A stretch of 64,000 nucleotides of DNA from Centrapalus pauciflorus (GCA_020465985.1 JAANYP010002360.1:801039-865038), one strand, 5' to 3'. Shown: positions 11,673-23,007, numbered from the stretch's first letter. Program-made: numbers and translations. Notes: generated by a model from the sequence alone, not told the origin.

Positions 11673-12788
11673 TGTTAGGCACAAAAAGGCCTCAGTCAAA
11701 CCTGTTCTGCATCTGAGGGGGAGATTATTAATCAAACCTGTTGATGCACTTGATGGGTAAAAGTTAAGGCCTGTTTATGCCTTAATAATACCTAAAAAGT
11801 GATTTGCAATTTCAGTCCAAAGCTGTTCTATATGTTGCAACTAAGACAGTTTGTCCAAGCTGTTCTGTCTGCTGAACAGGCTGGACATAAACTGTCTACG
11901 CTGCTCTACACTGGTGAGCAGCTTGGGCATCTTACAAGTGTTCTGTTCTTTGTGAACAGATGCTGTTCTTTGTGAACAGGCTAAACACTTTATGGAATGT
12001 GTTTCCAAGTCCTCATGTATTGTTTTTGGCTACAAGATCAGTTTACAAAGTCGAAGACAAAGTGGAAATCAGAACTGCTCAGCCTGCCCAAGCTGTTCTG
12101 TTACATGAAGACAAAAGGTTATTTGAAAAAGGGTGACAGATCTTTTTCTTATATCAAAATAGGCCTTTACAAGGAAGAAAGACGCAAAGTTGACATTCCT
12201 TATTTGGTTAAACGCAATGCAACAGTAGACAAAGTGAAAAGACAAAAGTTCTGCACATATGAAGACAAGTCTGCTTTTCAGAAAAGTGCAGAATGTTGTC
12301 TTTTCAAACAAGACTTCTCCTTTTTCATTCAGTCCAATGAAGAAGTTTCTATTAGATCCTCTGAGTGAGTATAAAAGGAAGCTTCTAAGGTCAGAAAGAT
12401 TAAGCCAAAAAAAAAAGCTAAGTGCTGAAACCAAGAGTGAACGTGCAAGTGTTTTTTTTCATGCATGCAAGCCTGCTTGTGTAATACAGTTTCTCTGTGT
12501 CTAAGCTGATTCTACATAAGCTGTCTCTCTGAGTCTTGTAAACACAGTGGGTGCTTCTTAGTGAGTGTATTCATTGTAAGCTAGTTTGAGTTTGTTTTAG
12601 ACTAGTGAACATACTGTTGTATCTGTCATCTCAGCTTGAACCTTTCCGCATTCAAGCTTGTTTGTAATTAACAATTTGTTGATAATACATACAAACATTG
12701 AGAAAATAGTGTGTAGTTTTTAAATAGCTGTATTCATCCCCCTCTACAGCTTAAAGCTATATACTTTGGGAAACTCTTGAGACCTACA
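11673..12788 (+). repeat. Copia1 3' LTR
   Basis: Starts TGTTAGGC, ends CCTACA, 1116 bp. It keeps the ~200 bp (about 12013-12205) that the 5' LTR has lost, so it is the better guide to the intact LTR. TATA box at 12370-12378. It is followed by GTGGC and then Gypsy1 coding sequence. Confidence 0.93.
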
Positions 12789-12933
12789 GTGGCAAGTTAG
12801 CACCACGGTTCGTTGGTCCTTTCAAGATCATCGAATGTGTTGGGAGCCAGTCATAACTTTTGGACTTGCCGAACAAATTATCCAACATACATCCGGTGTT
12901 TCACGTCTCACAACTGAGGAAGTGCAAGGAAAA
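12789..12933 (+). pseudogene. Gypsy1 pol fragment, integrase C-terminal region (piece 2)
   Basis: Reads GKLAPRFVGPFKIIE, then a TAA at 12854-12856, then NIHPVFHVSQLRK. It matches by eye the GKLAPRFVGPFKIIE and VHPVFHVGNLRK parts of Gypsy2. Bases 12929-12933 (GAAAA) are one copy of the Copia2 target duplication. Confidence 0.88.
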
Positions 12934-13486
12934 TGTTGGTACACCCTGTGTGACGATAGCAGTCTAAGTGATCTGGCATTTTAGTACAAGTTATATTCAA
13001 AATATTTGGAATTAACGAGTGTTTTGATATGTTTGATAGTTATTGATTGTATGTTTGGACTTGATGTAACGTATTACAAAAAGTTCAAACATAAAGTTCA
13101 AAGATAAATTCAAGCATAAGTTGAAAACATAAGTTTCAATACTAAGTTAAATATGTGAAAGAGTAAATTCGAATTCTCTAAGGACTGGGATTCGAATCTA
13201 TGATAGATTCGAATGTGTTCCTTAAGCAGATTCGAATGTGTTCCATTAGGCAGATTCGAGAGTGTCAAGTGTGAGTTATTAGCGAAAGGCGATTTCGAGT
13301 TTATCAGTGTTTTTCGTGTTGTTTCGGAGAGAATCAATTCGTAGGTGCGTCCGTGTTCGTCCGTACAACTTGTTGATAGTCTCCGTGTTCCGTGTGAGAG
13401 TTGTTTTCCGTCAACCCGTTAACGAGGATTCCGCACTCGTTGACGGTCTCGCGTCTAGATAGATCCGTAGTGTGTAGACCTTACAA
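12934..13486 (+). repeat. Copia2 5' LTR
   Basis: 553 bp, about 113 bp shorter than the 3' LTR. The missing part contains several TCGAAT/TCGAGT motifs. Around ten further substitutions separate the two LTRs by eye. Four TTCGAA/TTCGAG words remain near 13165-13260. Confidence 0.92.
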
Positions 13487-13488
13487 GT

Positions 13489-13500
13489 GGTATCAGAGCC
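13489..13500 (+). promoter_or_regulatory. Copia2 primer binding site, initiator tRNA-Met
   Basis: TGGTATCAGAGC two bases after the LTR end. Confidence 0.9.
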
Positions 13501-14092
13501 TAAGGGGTGTTCTTTGTGTTCATCCTAGGTTTCTTGACGCTTTTGGACGGTTAATCTCTCCAGTTTTCGTATTTTTCGTGTTGTTCGAGCTTATCAAATT
13601 GGGATACGGGAAATACTTTGGTGTTTTTCACGTTTTTGATAGAAATCAATATTTTTCTTTGTAAAAATATTGATTTAATCTGAAAAACGTTAAAAAATCC
13701 AAGTATTAGCCGTTTTTTCGAGTTTGCGGCGCTCGAATCTGTGAGGAGTGATTAGGGTTTTTTCTTAGTCTCGAGTCTAACCAAAATCCGCTCCTTTCGA
13801 GTTTGATTAAGAGAGAATTCGAGTTTAATTGATTCGACTTTGCTTCGAGTTTGGACTATAGTCGAACAGGGATTCGAATTTGCTGGGTATTCGAGTTTGT
13901 CTTGATCTTCGAGTTTGGAGCCTTTCGAATCTGTCACATATTTCGAATTTAATTGAATTTCAGAACTTAAATCGAATTTAGTCCCAAATAGATTTAAACT
14001 TAATTATATTCGAATTCACCTAAATTCGAAAATTAACTTAAATTAATTTCGAATTAAATTTATTAAGTTAAAATTCAATTTCTCTTGAAACA
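13501..14092 (+). other. Copia2 leader with TTCGAAT/TTCGAGT motif array
   Basis: Non-coding leader between PBS and gag. From about 13720 to 14060 it has a dense, irregular series of CGAATYT, CGAGTTT and TTCGAAT words on both strands. The spacing is too irregular for a satellite or CRISPR. Confidence 0.6.
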
Positions 14093-14527
14093 ATGACAAA
14101 TTTACAAAGGTTTCTGGAAATGGATCATGAGGTCGGGAAAGCCAATACTCCGCCTAAGCTGATGAAACTTGAAGACTATTATTGGTGGAAAGATCGATTT
14201 GCCAATTTTGTGCGTTTCAACGACATGCGAATGTGGATATTTATCGACGAAGGATACATTCCACCTATCTCAGAAGTTGAAGGCCGTCAAAGAGTCTTAT
14301 CATATCAAATGATGAAGGAGGATGATAAGAAACTATATGAAGCCGAGAACAGAGCATTCTCAATTATTCGAATGGATTTGCCTCAGGATATACTACACAC
14401 ATTCCGCAATCTGAAGACGTCTAAGGAGCTTTGGGAGACGCTGGAAAAGAAGTGTGAGGGTGGCCGACTCATTCGAATCTGTTCGTGGCTTGATTCGAGT
14501 TTGTCATTAAACTCGAATGGCCATTAA
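14093..14527 (+). pseudogene. gag: Copia2 truncated gag, N-terminal domain only
   Basis: 144 codons from the ATG at 14093. It shows a copia Gag N-terminus: LEDYYWWKDRFANFVRFND, then TSKELWETLEKKCEGG near the end of the conserved part. After that the frame runs into TCGAAT-type repeats (RLIRICSWLDSS...) and stops. There is no zinc knuckle. This is exactly the part of Gag that Copia3b lacks. It may still be translated, but it cannot build a complete Gag. Confidence 0.8.
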
Positions 14528-14704
14528 ACTCGAATGTGTCATCAAACTCGAATATATGTTCATTCGAATCTGATTGTTCGAGTTTGTCATTTTATTTGAA
14601 TTATTTAATTTAAATTTTTAACTTAAACTTGTAGAAATTCATATGTGTTGGATTTTTTACTTACACAAGTTCAAAATAAAACAAATTTGAATTTAAACAA
14701 CTTT

Positions 14705-14746
14705 ATTCATTTTTAATAATTCTAATATTTTATCTATTGTGCAGAC
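14705..14746 (+). promoter_or_regulatory. Splice-acceptor-like signal before the Copia2 accessory ATG
   Basis: A TTCTAATATTTT branch-point-like stretch, a T-rich tract and TGTGCAG end two bases before the ATG at 14747. Copia3b has the same arrangement at 57130-57161. It suggests that the accessory ORF is read from a spliced message. Inference from motif and conservation only. Confidence 0.55.
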
Positions 14747-17700
14747 ATGGCGGACAGAGTGTTTGTTCCTAAGCATAATATGGTCATTCCCCCTGACCGT
14801 AATATCCCTGAAGCACAGGCTTTCCGCCAGATGGTGGATTTCCTGGTGGAGTCCAGGATCTCGTTCGCACTATCCCATAACATCCAAATCGTTATTCCCT
14901 ATGTGCGGAAATTTTATGAACATTTGCAAGTCGATTGTACTGTCACCCCAACAGTACTAAGGACAAGGATAGCTGGACAGCCGTTGGTATTTTCTGCTGA
15001 TATTCTACGCCAAATTCTGCAGTTGGGAACTCAGGAGCAAGAGAATGGGCTATAGATTTCCCTTTAAGTATTAGGCAGGGTGCCTTTGTAAGGATGGGAT
15101 ATAGTTTGGATGTTACTAAGACATCCTATATGAAGAGTGGGCTCATTGGGCAATGGCGATATCTGGCCCACGTTTTCATGGTATGCTTCGCAGCGAAGAA
15201 AGCGGGATTTGATTATATCGTATCGAAGATCCAATCAGGGATAATCGCATTGGTTTATAATAAGGAGTTTAGCTTTTCAGAGATGTTCTTCTCGGAGTTC
15301 GTTCATCAGATAACGGCTCCGGAGAGAGACAGATTTCTTCTTTATCCACGTTTCGTCATGATGCTCATCAGGCATTTTCTGCCAAATCTGCCGCAGCTGA
15401 ACGACATTCAGAGCGTTGCAGTCATAGATAAGAGAATCTTTGCCGATTGCTCCGCTCCCCGGAAGGTTAGCTGTCCCGATAGAGACACCTTTATTTGGTG
15501 CTATAATCGATCCGAATTTTGTGGCCCCTCAAGATGCCAACTGGGCAGGGGCAGTGGAAATTCCGCAGAGACAGCCACAGCAACAACAGCAACAACCGCG
15601 CCCTCCACAACAGAGGAGACGCCAAAGACCTTCTGTGAGTCAAATTCAGGCAGAGAGGCCTTCCACTAGTCAAGTTCAAGAGCCACAAGAGGCTGGACCT
15701 TCAAGTACACCAGCAGTATCTATTCCGACATCTGATCAGTTATGTCAAACACTGCATGAGATTTGGGAAGCTGGTCCAAATGCCAATGAAGAAATAACAG
15801 CAGCGTTAGTTGGAGAATTGTTAGAGCCTCCGGAAGGAGAAGATGATGTCCTTAGGGAAGTTGATGAATATCAACCTGAGCAAACAGGTAATGACATGTC
15901 ATCTTCAGCTACTGAATCTGAAGATATGGAAGAGATAGAAGTTGAAGTTCCAGAGTCTGTCACTGCAGAACCATCCATCCAGATAGGAACTTATGTATCG
16001 CGATTAGTGGTGTCTGAAGAAGCTTCACGGCGACGAGCATCACGGGAGTCTGATGACTCTGATTTTGAGGAAGAAGAAGTTGCTCCATTATTGACAAGGC
16101 AAAGGGCTAAACGTCATCGTTTTATGCAGGGAGCTACCTCAGCTTCTGCTACACAGCCTGAAATATCTCAACCTCCACCTACTCAACCTACCATTCCACC
16201 ATCACCACCATCACCACCACCTGTTGAACCGTACATCCCATCACCAATCATACCAACCCCAATACAATCCATTCCATCAACCTCATCCACCTTCATGAAG
16301 AATCAGAGATTTTCTGAGCTGAAGAGCAGAGTTGACTTCCAGCACATTCAAATATTTGGGTTGACAACGGCTCTCAGCGAAATACAAAAGCATAATGCCC
16401 AACTGGATATCGAGAATGCCGAGCTGAAGAAGGTTGTGGGCAAGGTACAGGAAGAGAACTTGGAGCTGAAAACATTTGTTGCTGATCAAGCAGCCGAAAT
16501 AAGATCAATGCGCTCCCTGATTGAGCAATTAATGCAAAATCTAAAGGCTCAGGGGGAGACAAGCTGCAGGGATCAAATAGAGCTGCCCAGGGATGAAGAT
16601 AAGGATGGTGATAATGACGACAATGATCCCAGCGCGCAAAGAGTTAGTGAGCCAGTAGATTCTTTAGCTGCTCAGCATGCTGAGACTCAGGGGGAGCCGG
16701 AACAGACAGGAGCTGCAGCAGGTGAAGCCAGTTCCTCCAAAGCCACAGAGTCGCAGATAAATGAAATGATCGAAGCCCTAATGGATCTCGATGACGACCC
16801 TATGGACCTTGGCTTTGACTTTGAGGATGAAATGGAGGAACTAGAAGAAGGAGAATTTGTGCCCGAAGATGTAACAGATTGGCAATTTGATGATGAAGTT
16901 TGTGCTGATGAAGATGATGAAGCAAATGAGATCGTTGTTCAGCAAAACCCCATCACAGATACTTACATAACGGAAGGAGATCAGATGATTGACATCGAAG
17001 TGGTACACGCTGCTTTAAATGTTGAATCAGCAAGTGAAGAACCTGCCAGAGAACTTACCAATGAAGAGAAAAGAAAACTATGGTTTAGGTTAGAGAAAAG
17101 AGAGTTGGAGCTAAAAAGGAAGATACGTATGCCGAGTACTGGAGAACTTTCAGGAAGTATATTGAGCTGGTTCTTTGATCGGGAATTGCAGCTATTCATC
17201 ATTAAAAGAAAAGATGGTCTCCAGTATCTAAGAAGAACTCTGAAAGTGTTCAACTCCTTGCCAAAGATCGAAATAAAGGCATTAGCATGGAAGGAGTTAA
17301 TCAACATCGGCAATGACCCTTACGCTGAAATAATTGCCAAGATCATAAGAAAAGAAGGAAGGTCGAGGAAGTTCGAACGTCTCAATCCGAGGGTAGGTAA
17401 ACGAGTAATGGACAATTCTCGAATTGATCCTCTGACTGGGCGTCCATGGATGAAAATACAATACAGACCAGTGAGATGTCTGAGAAAGGTTCCACTCAAG
17501 CCAATGCCACAGGACGTCATGAAAAATCTAAACTGGTGGTATGTGGAAAGTGAGACGGGAGAAGCTGTGATGGAAGATTTTGAAGAAAAAGTGATTCTTA
17601 GAGTCTACGATCCCCTTCACCTTGTAAACCTTTCTAAAGATGACCTTCAAGTGCTACATGCTCATAGAATCTCATGCGACACTCATATGGATAGTGAGGC

Positions 17701-17773
17701 TAGGAAGTATGAAAATGTAGTTAAAGTGTGTATTGAGAAGGGTTTGTATGCTGGCAGCAGTTTGAATAAATAA
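14747..17773 (+). pseudogene. Copia2 accessory ORF with two frameshifts
   Basis: About 1,009 codons from the ATG at 14747. N-terminal domain: FRQMVDFLVESRISFAL, TPTVLRTRIAGQPLVFSAD, GLIGQWRYLAHVFMVCFA and RFVMMLIRHFLPNLPQL. A Gln/Pro-rich linker and an acidic region follow, then a coiled coil near 16300-16560 (IENAELKKVVGKVQEENLEL), a second acidic stretch, and a conserved basic C-terminal domain with RIDPLTGRPWMKIQYR and YDPLHLVNLSKDDLQ. Frameshifts lie near 15050 and between 15440 and 15480; from there to 17773 the frame is open. The N-terminal pattern resembles the 'putative plant transposon protein' type of domain. There is no visible signal peptide or membrane helix. Function unknown. 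Confidence 0.82.
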
Positions 17774-17831
17774 TAAACAAAGTACTTAATCAAATGTGTG
17801 AATTGTTAGAAGCTATCGTCAAGGGGGAGTC

Positions 17832-18497
17832 TGTTGGTACACCCTGTGTGACGATAGCAGTCTAAGTGATCTGGCATTTTGGTACAAGTTATATTCAAAG
17901 TATTTGGAATTCACGAGTGTTTTGATATGTTTGATAGTTATTGATTGTATGTTTGGACTTGATGTAACGTATTACAAAAAGTTCAAACATAAAGTTCAAG
18001 GATAAATTCAAGCATAAGTTGAAAACATAAGTTTCAATACTAAGTTAAATATGTGAAAGAGTAAATTCGAATTCTCTAAGGACTGGGATTCGAATCTATG
18101 ATAGATTCGAATGTGTTCCTTAAGCAGATTCGAATGTGTTCCATTAGGCAGATTCGAGAGTGTCAAGGGGACAAACTCGAATGGGCCTTGGGCCTGATTC
18201 GAGTTTGGCCCATGACAGACTCGAATGGTCATCTATAATTAGGGATAGACTCGAATTATTAAGAGACTTTTGCAGATTTCGTGTGAGTTATTAGCAAAAG
18301 GCGATTTCGAGTTTATCATTGTTTTTCGTGTTGTTTCAGAGAGAATCAATTCGTAGGTACGTCTGTGTTCGTCCGTACAGCTTGTTGATAGTCTCCGTGT
18401 TCCGTGTGAGAGTTGTTTTCTGTCAACCCGTTAACGAGGATTCCGCACTCGTTGACGGTCTCGCGTCTAGATAGATCCGTAGTGTGTAGACCTTACA
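17832..18497 (+). repeat. Copia2 3' LTR
   Basis: 666 bp. It contains about nine TCGAAT/TCGAGT words between 18065 and 18260. It ends CCTTACA and is followed by the TSD GAAAA. Confidence 0.93.
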
Positions 18498-18751
18498 GAA
18501 AACGAAAGCGAAAATTGGGCGGATCATCTGACTTATAAGATTAATGAGAAGCTGACGAGCCTGAGGTTATTCTAGAGACAAAGATGAAGAAGCTAAGGAA
18601 TCGAGAAGTGACAATTGTGTTGGTGCAATGGAGAACTTCTCATGGAACTTCCCAGACATGTGAATCTGAACAAGACATGAGGGTTCGCTATCCGCATCTG
18701 TTTGAGCTCTAGGTACTTCGAGGACGAAGTGCAAGCGTGGTGGGCTCATAC
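18498..18751 (+). pseudogene. Gypsy1 pol end (piece 3), stop, hairpin and PPT region
   Basis: It reads NWADHL, then the remnant of a chromodomain-like tail with frameshifts, ending with a TAG at 18710-18712. Just behind the stop is the palindrome ACTTCGAGGACGAAGT (18715-18730), also found at the end of Gypsy2. GTGGTGGGCTCATAC follows in the PPT position and the LTR starts at 18752. Confidence 0.85.
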
Positions 18752-19727
18752 TATAACACCTCGCTTTTCTAAATTATGTGTTTATGTGACAATTTGCGTT
18801 TGAAAATGTAATTTGAGATTTTAATAACATTAATTTCTAAATATTCGAATTTAGTAATTAGAAATTATTTGGTTAAAGTTAAAAATATGTTAATGAATTA
18901 TATACAAAATATATGTTCAAATATTAAAAGGAAAGAGATAAATATAAGTTGGTGGTCAAAATTGAAAGAATAAAAGTTGAGAAAATATAAACACCAAAAA
19001 TGAGATATATTCACTCATTTTCACCAAACACAAAACTCTCTACATCCCTATCTTTCATCAAAAGCGATTCCTCATCTTCAACCTCAAGAATCGCAAAAAT
19101 TTCTGCAAATAAATTCAAGAATCAAGCAATAAATGAGCATCAAAGCAATAATCTACAAAGATTTGCAAGTTTCTTGAGGTAATTTCAAACTCAAAGCTCT
19201 AGTGTGTGTACTGTGTGTGTTTTATGGGTTACGGTAACGGTGGCTAAAAACCGAACCGAGAAAACCTTTTGGCCTTCGGCCAAGGTTTATAAATGCATAC
19301 GGGTGTTTTAATTATCATTTAGAACAACAATCATCACTTAGTTCTAGTAATTTGGTTGCTGAAATGAAAGAAAAGAAAACATAGATGTGTAGTGTGTGCG
19401 TATATGTGTTTGCATGGAAAGCTAGTACCAAAACCTTTAAGGTTTCGGTATAAACCGAAACCCCCTCCCTTTAATTACAGAAACCTACCTCAACTATGTA
19501 TATGTACCAAGACCATTTGAAGGAACCGAGACTCAGTGACAATACCGAAACCTTGATAAGGTTTCGGTAATCTCTATTGTACCGAGACCTATATATACTG
19601 AAACCTTGATGAATATACAGAAACCTATAGAAACTCTAATTAGTTTCGGTAAGAATACCGAAACCACAAAGACCCACCGAAACCCACACTATACCGAGAC
19701 CTATATATAAATACTGAAACTTTTTGG

Positions 19728-19730
<3 letters not shown>

Positions 19731-19799
<69 letters not shown>
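19731..19799. repeat. (TA)n microsatellite
   Basis: About 68 bases of uninterrupted TA, inside the Gypsy1 LTR. Confidence 0.98.
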
Positions 19800-19801
<2 letters not shown>

Positions 19802-19853
19802 CCGAAACCTTTTTAAGGTTTCGGTAACTTTTGAAAACCACAGAAACCAACAA

Positions 19854-19856
<3 letters not shown>

Positions 19857-19913
<57 letters not shown>
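19857..19913. repeat. (AT)n microsatellite
   Basis: About 56 bases of uninterrupted AT, 58 bases after the previous one. Confidence 0.98.
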
Positions 19914-19921
<8 letters not shown>

Positions 19922-20023
19922 AACATTGCCTCGTGTATGTGTGTATGAGACAATCTAAGAATATATATATACAAATACATATGTGTATCTATGCATGTGG
20001 GTGGGCATAAACTTTTATATATG

Positions 20024-20026
<3 letters not shown>

Positions 20027-20107
<81 letters not shown>
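20027..20107. repeat. (AT)n microsatellite
   Basis: About 80 bases of uninterrupted AT. The three AT tracts lie within 380 bp. Confidence 0.98.
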
Positions 20108-20109
<2 letters not shown>

Positions 20110-20940
20110 TTTGATGGACAAATTAAGTGGCCATTGGCCAAACTTAATTATATTTAAAGACTACAAAGCACGTTGCATTAATATTTTTGCAATACCTATA
20201 AAATTATAAGCTAGTTTTATTATTTTGTTATATACTCTGTAATATTAATTACAGACACTCCGTAGCACGCACGATATAAATTACAATATATAGCTCAGTT
20301 ATTGGTCGAAGTTAAATGCAAGAGTTTATTAGAGTTTAATTAAAGTGTCAAAGCCTTCAGAAATAATGCAAAGCCATATTAAAGCCTAGATAAGCAAGTG
20401 CAAGCATTTCAGAGCAATTTAAAGCACAGAAAAGCCAGTGCAAGCATTTTTCAGTACTGTGAGTAACAGTTATTCTTGTTTACATGTATTTTATGTAATT
20501 GAGACATAATTGCTTATATATGCCTTTTTTGGACTTCAATAGACTTTTGTGATTGATGGCGAACACTGTGGTACAGGCGGTGCCCAGCTTAGCCGGATCT
20601 TACATTTGATCTATTAATGTGCATAATTTATTGCTATCTGTTTATTATTCTGCATATTATACAACAAGCTTTGTTTAAGCGTTTCTTTGTGCATTTCATA
20701 AGCAATTTACTTTACAAGCAAGCAACTCTGATGCTCACCACTATGCCAAGCATTATGCGGGTAGCTAGCCCCGCATCACAAATTGATCATCTGTCAGCAT
20801 TAACCCCTAGTGGTGGCATTTCCTTTTCAACGTGCAATGTCTCAATTGTGCAAGCACTCATTCTGGGTAAAACCATTAGCAATCAAGCAAGCATTGCAGC
20901 CTTTTATAGGCACTTTTAGTTTAGCCACATATCTTACATG

Positions 20941-22990
20941 TGTAACATCCACGGATTCAATTTGATGTATTTTGACTAATTAAGTGGAAAATTTATATTT
21001 AAAGTTAAAATTTAAGCAATTATTATGTATTTGGGTTATTTAGAAGTTTGTTGCTATTTTAAGAGAAATTTGAACACGGAATCATTTTATGGAGTATTAT
21101 GAATATTAAAAGTTAATTGTGATAATTCTAAGATTAAATCAGTATTTTATGGAACCGGTTAAGTCGAGGGGTGAAATGTGCAAAATGACGAAAGTAGTAT
21201 ATAAAGGGCAATAGGCTTCATTTTCTAGTTTACACTCTCTCTCTACTCTATCTCTCTAGAAATTTTCTCTCTACATCTCTTTAAGAAAAATCACAAACCG
21301 ACCGTCGGATTTTCGAGAATTATACGTCATCGGAAAGGTATCGAGGAGTACAACAGTAATCTACAAACGGATTTCAGATTTCGTGCGAATTGTGGTAAGA
21401 ATCGATCCTTTTTAAGTTATGGTTTCGGTTTTGAAGAACAAGAATCTCGAATCTATCATTTTATGCATATTTAAGCTTGTTTTTGATTGAAATATTGCTG
21501 GAATATGAAAGTATATGCATAGTCGAATCGAATCTAGGTATTATACATGATATATTAGTGATTTTTGCCTTAGAAATGAAGGATTTAAGTTGAAATGATG
21601 ATCAGACTCGAATGGGTCAAGATCAGAGTCGAAATACAAGAACAAACTCGAGTTTGGTGCTAGATTCGAGTGTGTACCATTAGATTCTAAGGGAGGGCTT
21701 CGAATCTACCCCTAGACTCGAATGAAGGGTTCGAATCTACCCTAGATTCGAGGGGTTATTCGAATCTGATGACCAAGGGGTTCGAATCTGTGCTAAGGGT
21801 TCGAATCTGATACATATGATTCGAATCTGATGCATAGTTTCGAATCTAACCCATTAAATTCGAGTTTAATGCCTAAAATTGAGAAATATACTCTCTAAAC
21901 TTGTGTATTTTGAATGGAACTTATAAACAACACATAAAATGGCAAGAATTATTCAAAGGACAAGTTATGAACTTGAAATGGGTTTCAAACTTAGTTATGG
22001 TTTAAATTTGGATGTAGACCCGAAATGGGGGAAAACGTTGCAAAACTTACGAGACTTGATTTTTATGAGTTAAACGGTTAATGATATGAGGAAATTGTTG
22101 TAATTGATATAACAGGTCCCTTGTGGTGTTGTTTAACCCACAGTGGGGTACTTGGTGGAATCCGGTTGAAAGCCCGAAGAGAAATAATATCGGTTAAAGA
22201 TAATACGCACCCACTGTGAGTACAGTAGATTTCGCATGTTTATATTTGTTTTATGTAAGCTTTGCCTGCTGAGACCTGTTGTTTCACTTGATTGATTGGA
22301 ATTCTACTAACTTGCGTAGATTTAGATGCACATTCTTACTTGTTGCATGTCCTTTCGGTTGTTGTGCATCTAGTGATGGACCGGTGGGTCGCATCGATTA
22401 CTCTGATGTTACTGCGCTATATGACGCTGGAGCTGATCCCTCCAGGTCCGGTAGGCAGTATGTCATCCCCGATCGTACGTTTGTCTCAGATGGTATGTCT
22501 AAATGCCGAGCTTTGGGCTCGAAGGGGCTGCGGCTCTGGTCCGTACTTGGTGTACGAAGAGAGTATACGACGTTTGTCGTCGGGATACTCTTGGGCTTCA
22601 TAAAGACTTATAAAATGCGCAATCTATGTATTCACTAAGCATTCGCTTACGTTTTAGTTGTTGTATTTTTACAGGAAAAGGGAAGTCTACCGCCGGACCT
22701 TCTAGTTAGGTCGTTTGGAAGATTTGGAAGACATCTGCTATTTAATCGGTAATTATGTTGTGGGACAAATGTTGTAATATATTCTGGATGATTGTAATAA
22801 ATGTATGGGTGTGTAGACTTAGACTTGGTACCTGATAGCACCGTAGGGTGTTTAACACTTGTTGCACTACGTATTTATGTTTTAAATGCTTCCGCACTTA
22901 ATTTAGGTTATCAGATCATTATGTTAATGTATGTTGGTGATTAATCCTGGGTGTATTGTGTTTGGTGGTTGTTGTGGCAAGGGTGTCACA
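20941..22990 (+). repeat. Gypsy2 5' LTR
   Basis: 2050 bp, TGTAACATCC...TGTCACA. TATA box at 21198-21207, followed by a CT-repeat-rich leader (CTCTCTCTCTACTCTATCTC). A cluster of about 14 TCGAAT/TCGAGT words spans 21605-21865. It retains a 25-bp segment flanked by GGGGTT that is absent from the 3' LTR. Confidence 0.97.
21198..21207 (+). promoter_or_regulatory. TATA box of the Gypsy2 5' LTR
   Basis: TATATAAAGG followed about 30 bases later by a CT-rich initiator-like stretch. The same motif is at 28060-28069 in the 3' LTR. Confidence 0.75.
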
Positions 22991-22995
22991 CGAGA

Positions 22996-23007
22996 TGGTA
23001 TCAGAGC
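22996..23007 (+). promoter_or_regulatory. Gypsy2 primer binding site, initiator tRNA-Met
   Basis: TGGTATCAGAGC, five bases after the LTR. The ~200-base leader to 23209 has no other coding signal and ends TTATATTTTCAG three bases before the ATG, which resembles a splice acceptor. Confidence 0.9.

Larger units (their letters stand above)
150..12788 (+). mobile_element. Copia1: Sirevirus-like Ty1/copia element with accessory ORF
   Basis: A 12.6-kb element with LTRs 150-1113 and 11673-12788 (TG...CA ends), PBS, gag, pol, a 3.4-kb accessory coding region and a PPT. TSDs are ATGGC (145-149) and GTGGC (12789-12793), one base apart. Gypsy1 coding sequence continues on both sides, which confirms the boundaries. 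The RT/RNase H style, length, about 1-kb LTRs, post-pol ORF and repeated PPT-like motif fit the Sirevirus lineage. At least seven in-frame stops and two frameshifts make this copy defective. Confidence 0.93.
12934..18497 (+). mobile_element. Copia2: non-autonomous copia element, Gag N-terminus plus accessory ORF, no pol
   Basis: LTRs 12934-13486 and 17832-18497 begin TGTTGGTACACC and end CCTTACA. PBS is TGGTATCAGAGC at 13489-13500 and the PPT is AAGGGGGAGTC at 17821-17831. TSD GAAAA is perfect (12929-12933 and 18498-18502). The internal part holds only a 144-codon Gag N-terminus and a ~1,000-codon accessory ORF; protease, integrase, RT and RNase H are missing. LTRs and accessory ORF are clearly related to those of Copia3b, so it is probably a deletion derivative mobilised in trans by that family. 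Confidence 0.92.
18752..20940 (+). repeat. Gypsy1 3' LTR, first part
   Basis: Begins TATAACACC, where the usual TG start has become TA. It contains TATAAACA near 18986, an array of ACCGAAACC/GGTTTCGGT words from about 19230 to 19850, three AT microsatellites and GCAAGCATTT-type repeats near 20390-20450. The LTR is cut by Gypsy2 after 20940 and resumes at 29828. Bases 20936-20940 (ACATG) are the target duplication. Total LTR length is about 2.5 kb. Confidence 0.85.

Noticed and set aside
13489..13500. TGGTATCAGAGC sites considered as tRNA gene ends
   Set aside because: Only 12 bases complementary to tRNA-Met, always next to an LTR: primer binding sites.
13720..14060. TCGAAT repeats considered as a CRISPR-like or satellite array
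   Set aside because: Spacing is irregular, copies occur on both strands and the context is a plant LTR element.
19701..20209. Long frames of alternating Ile/Tyr on both strands
   Set aside because: Produced by the AT microsatellites, not protein coding.
22279..22638. 119-codon frame repeated at 29116-29475
   Set aside because: It lies inside both Gypsy2 LTRs, so identity follows from LTR duplication. It opens with TTG rather than ATG and has no recognisable domain.
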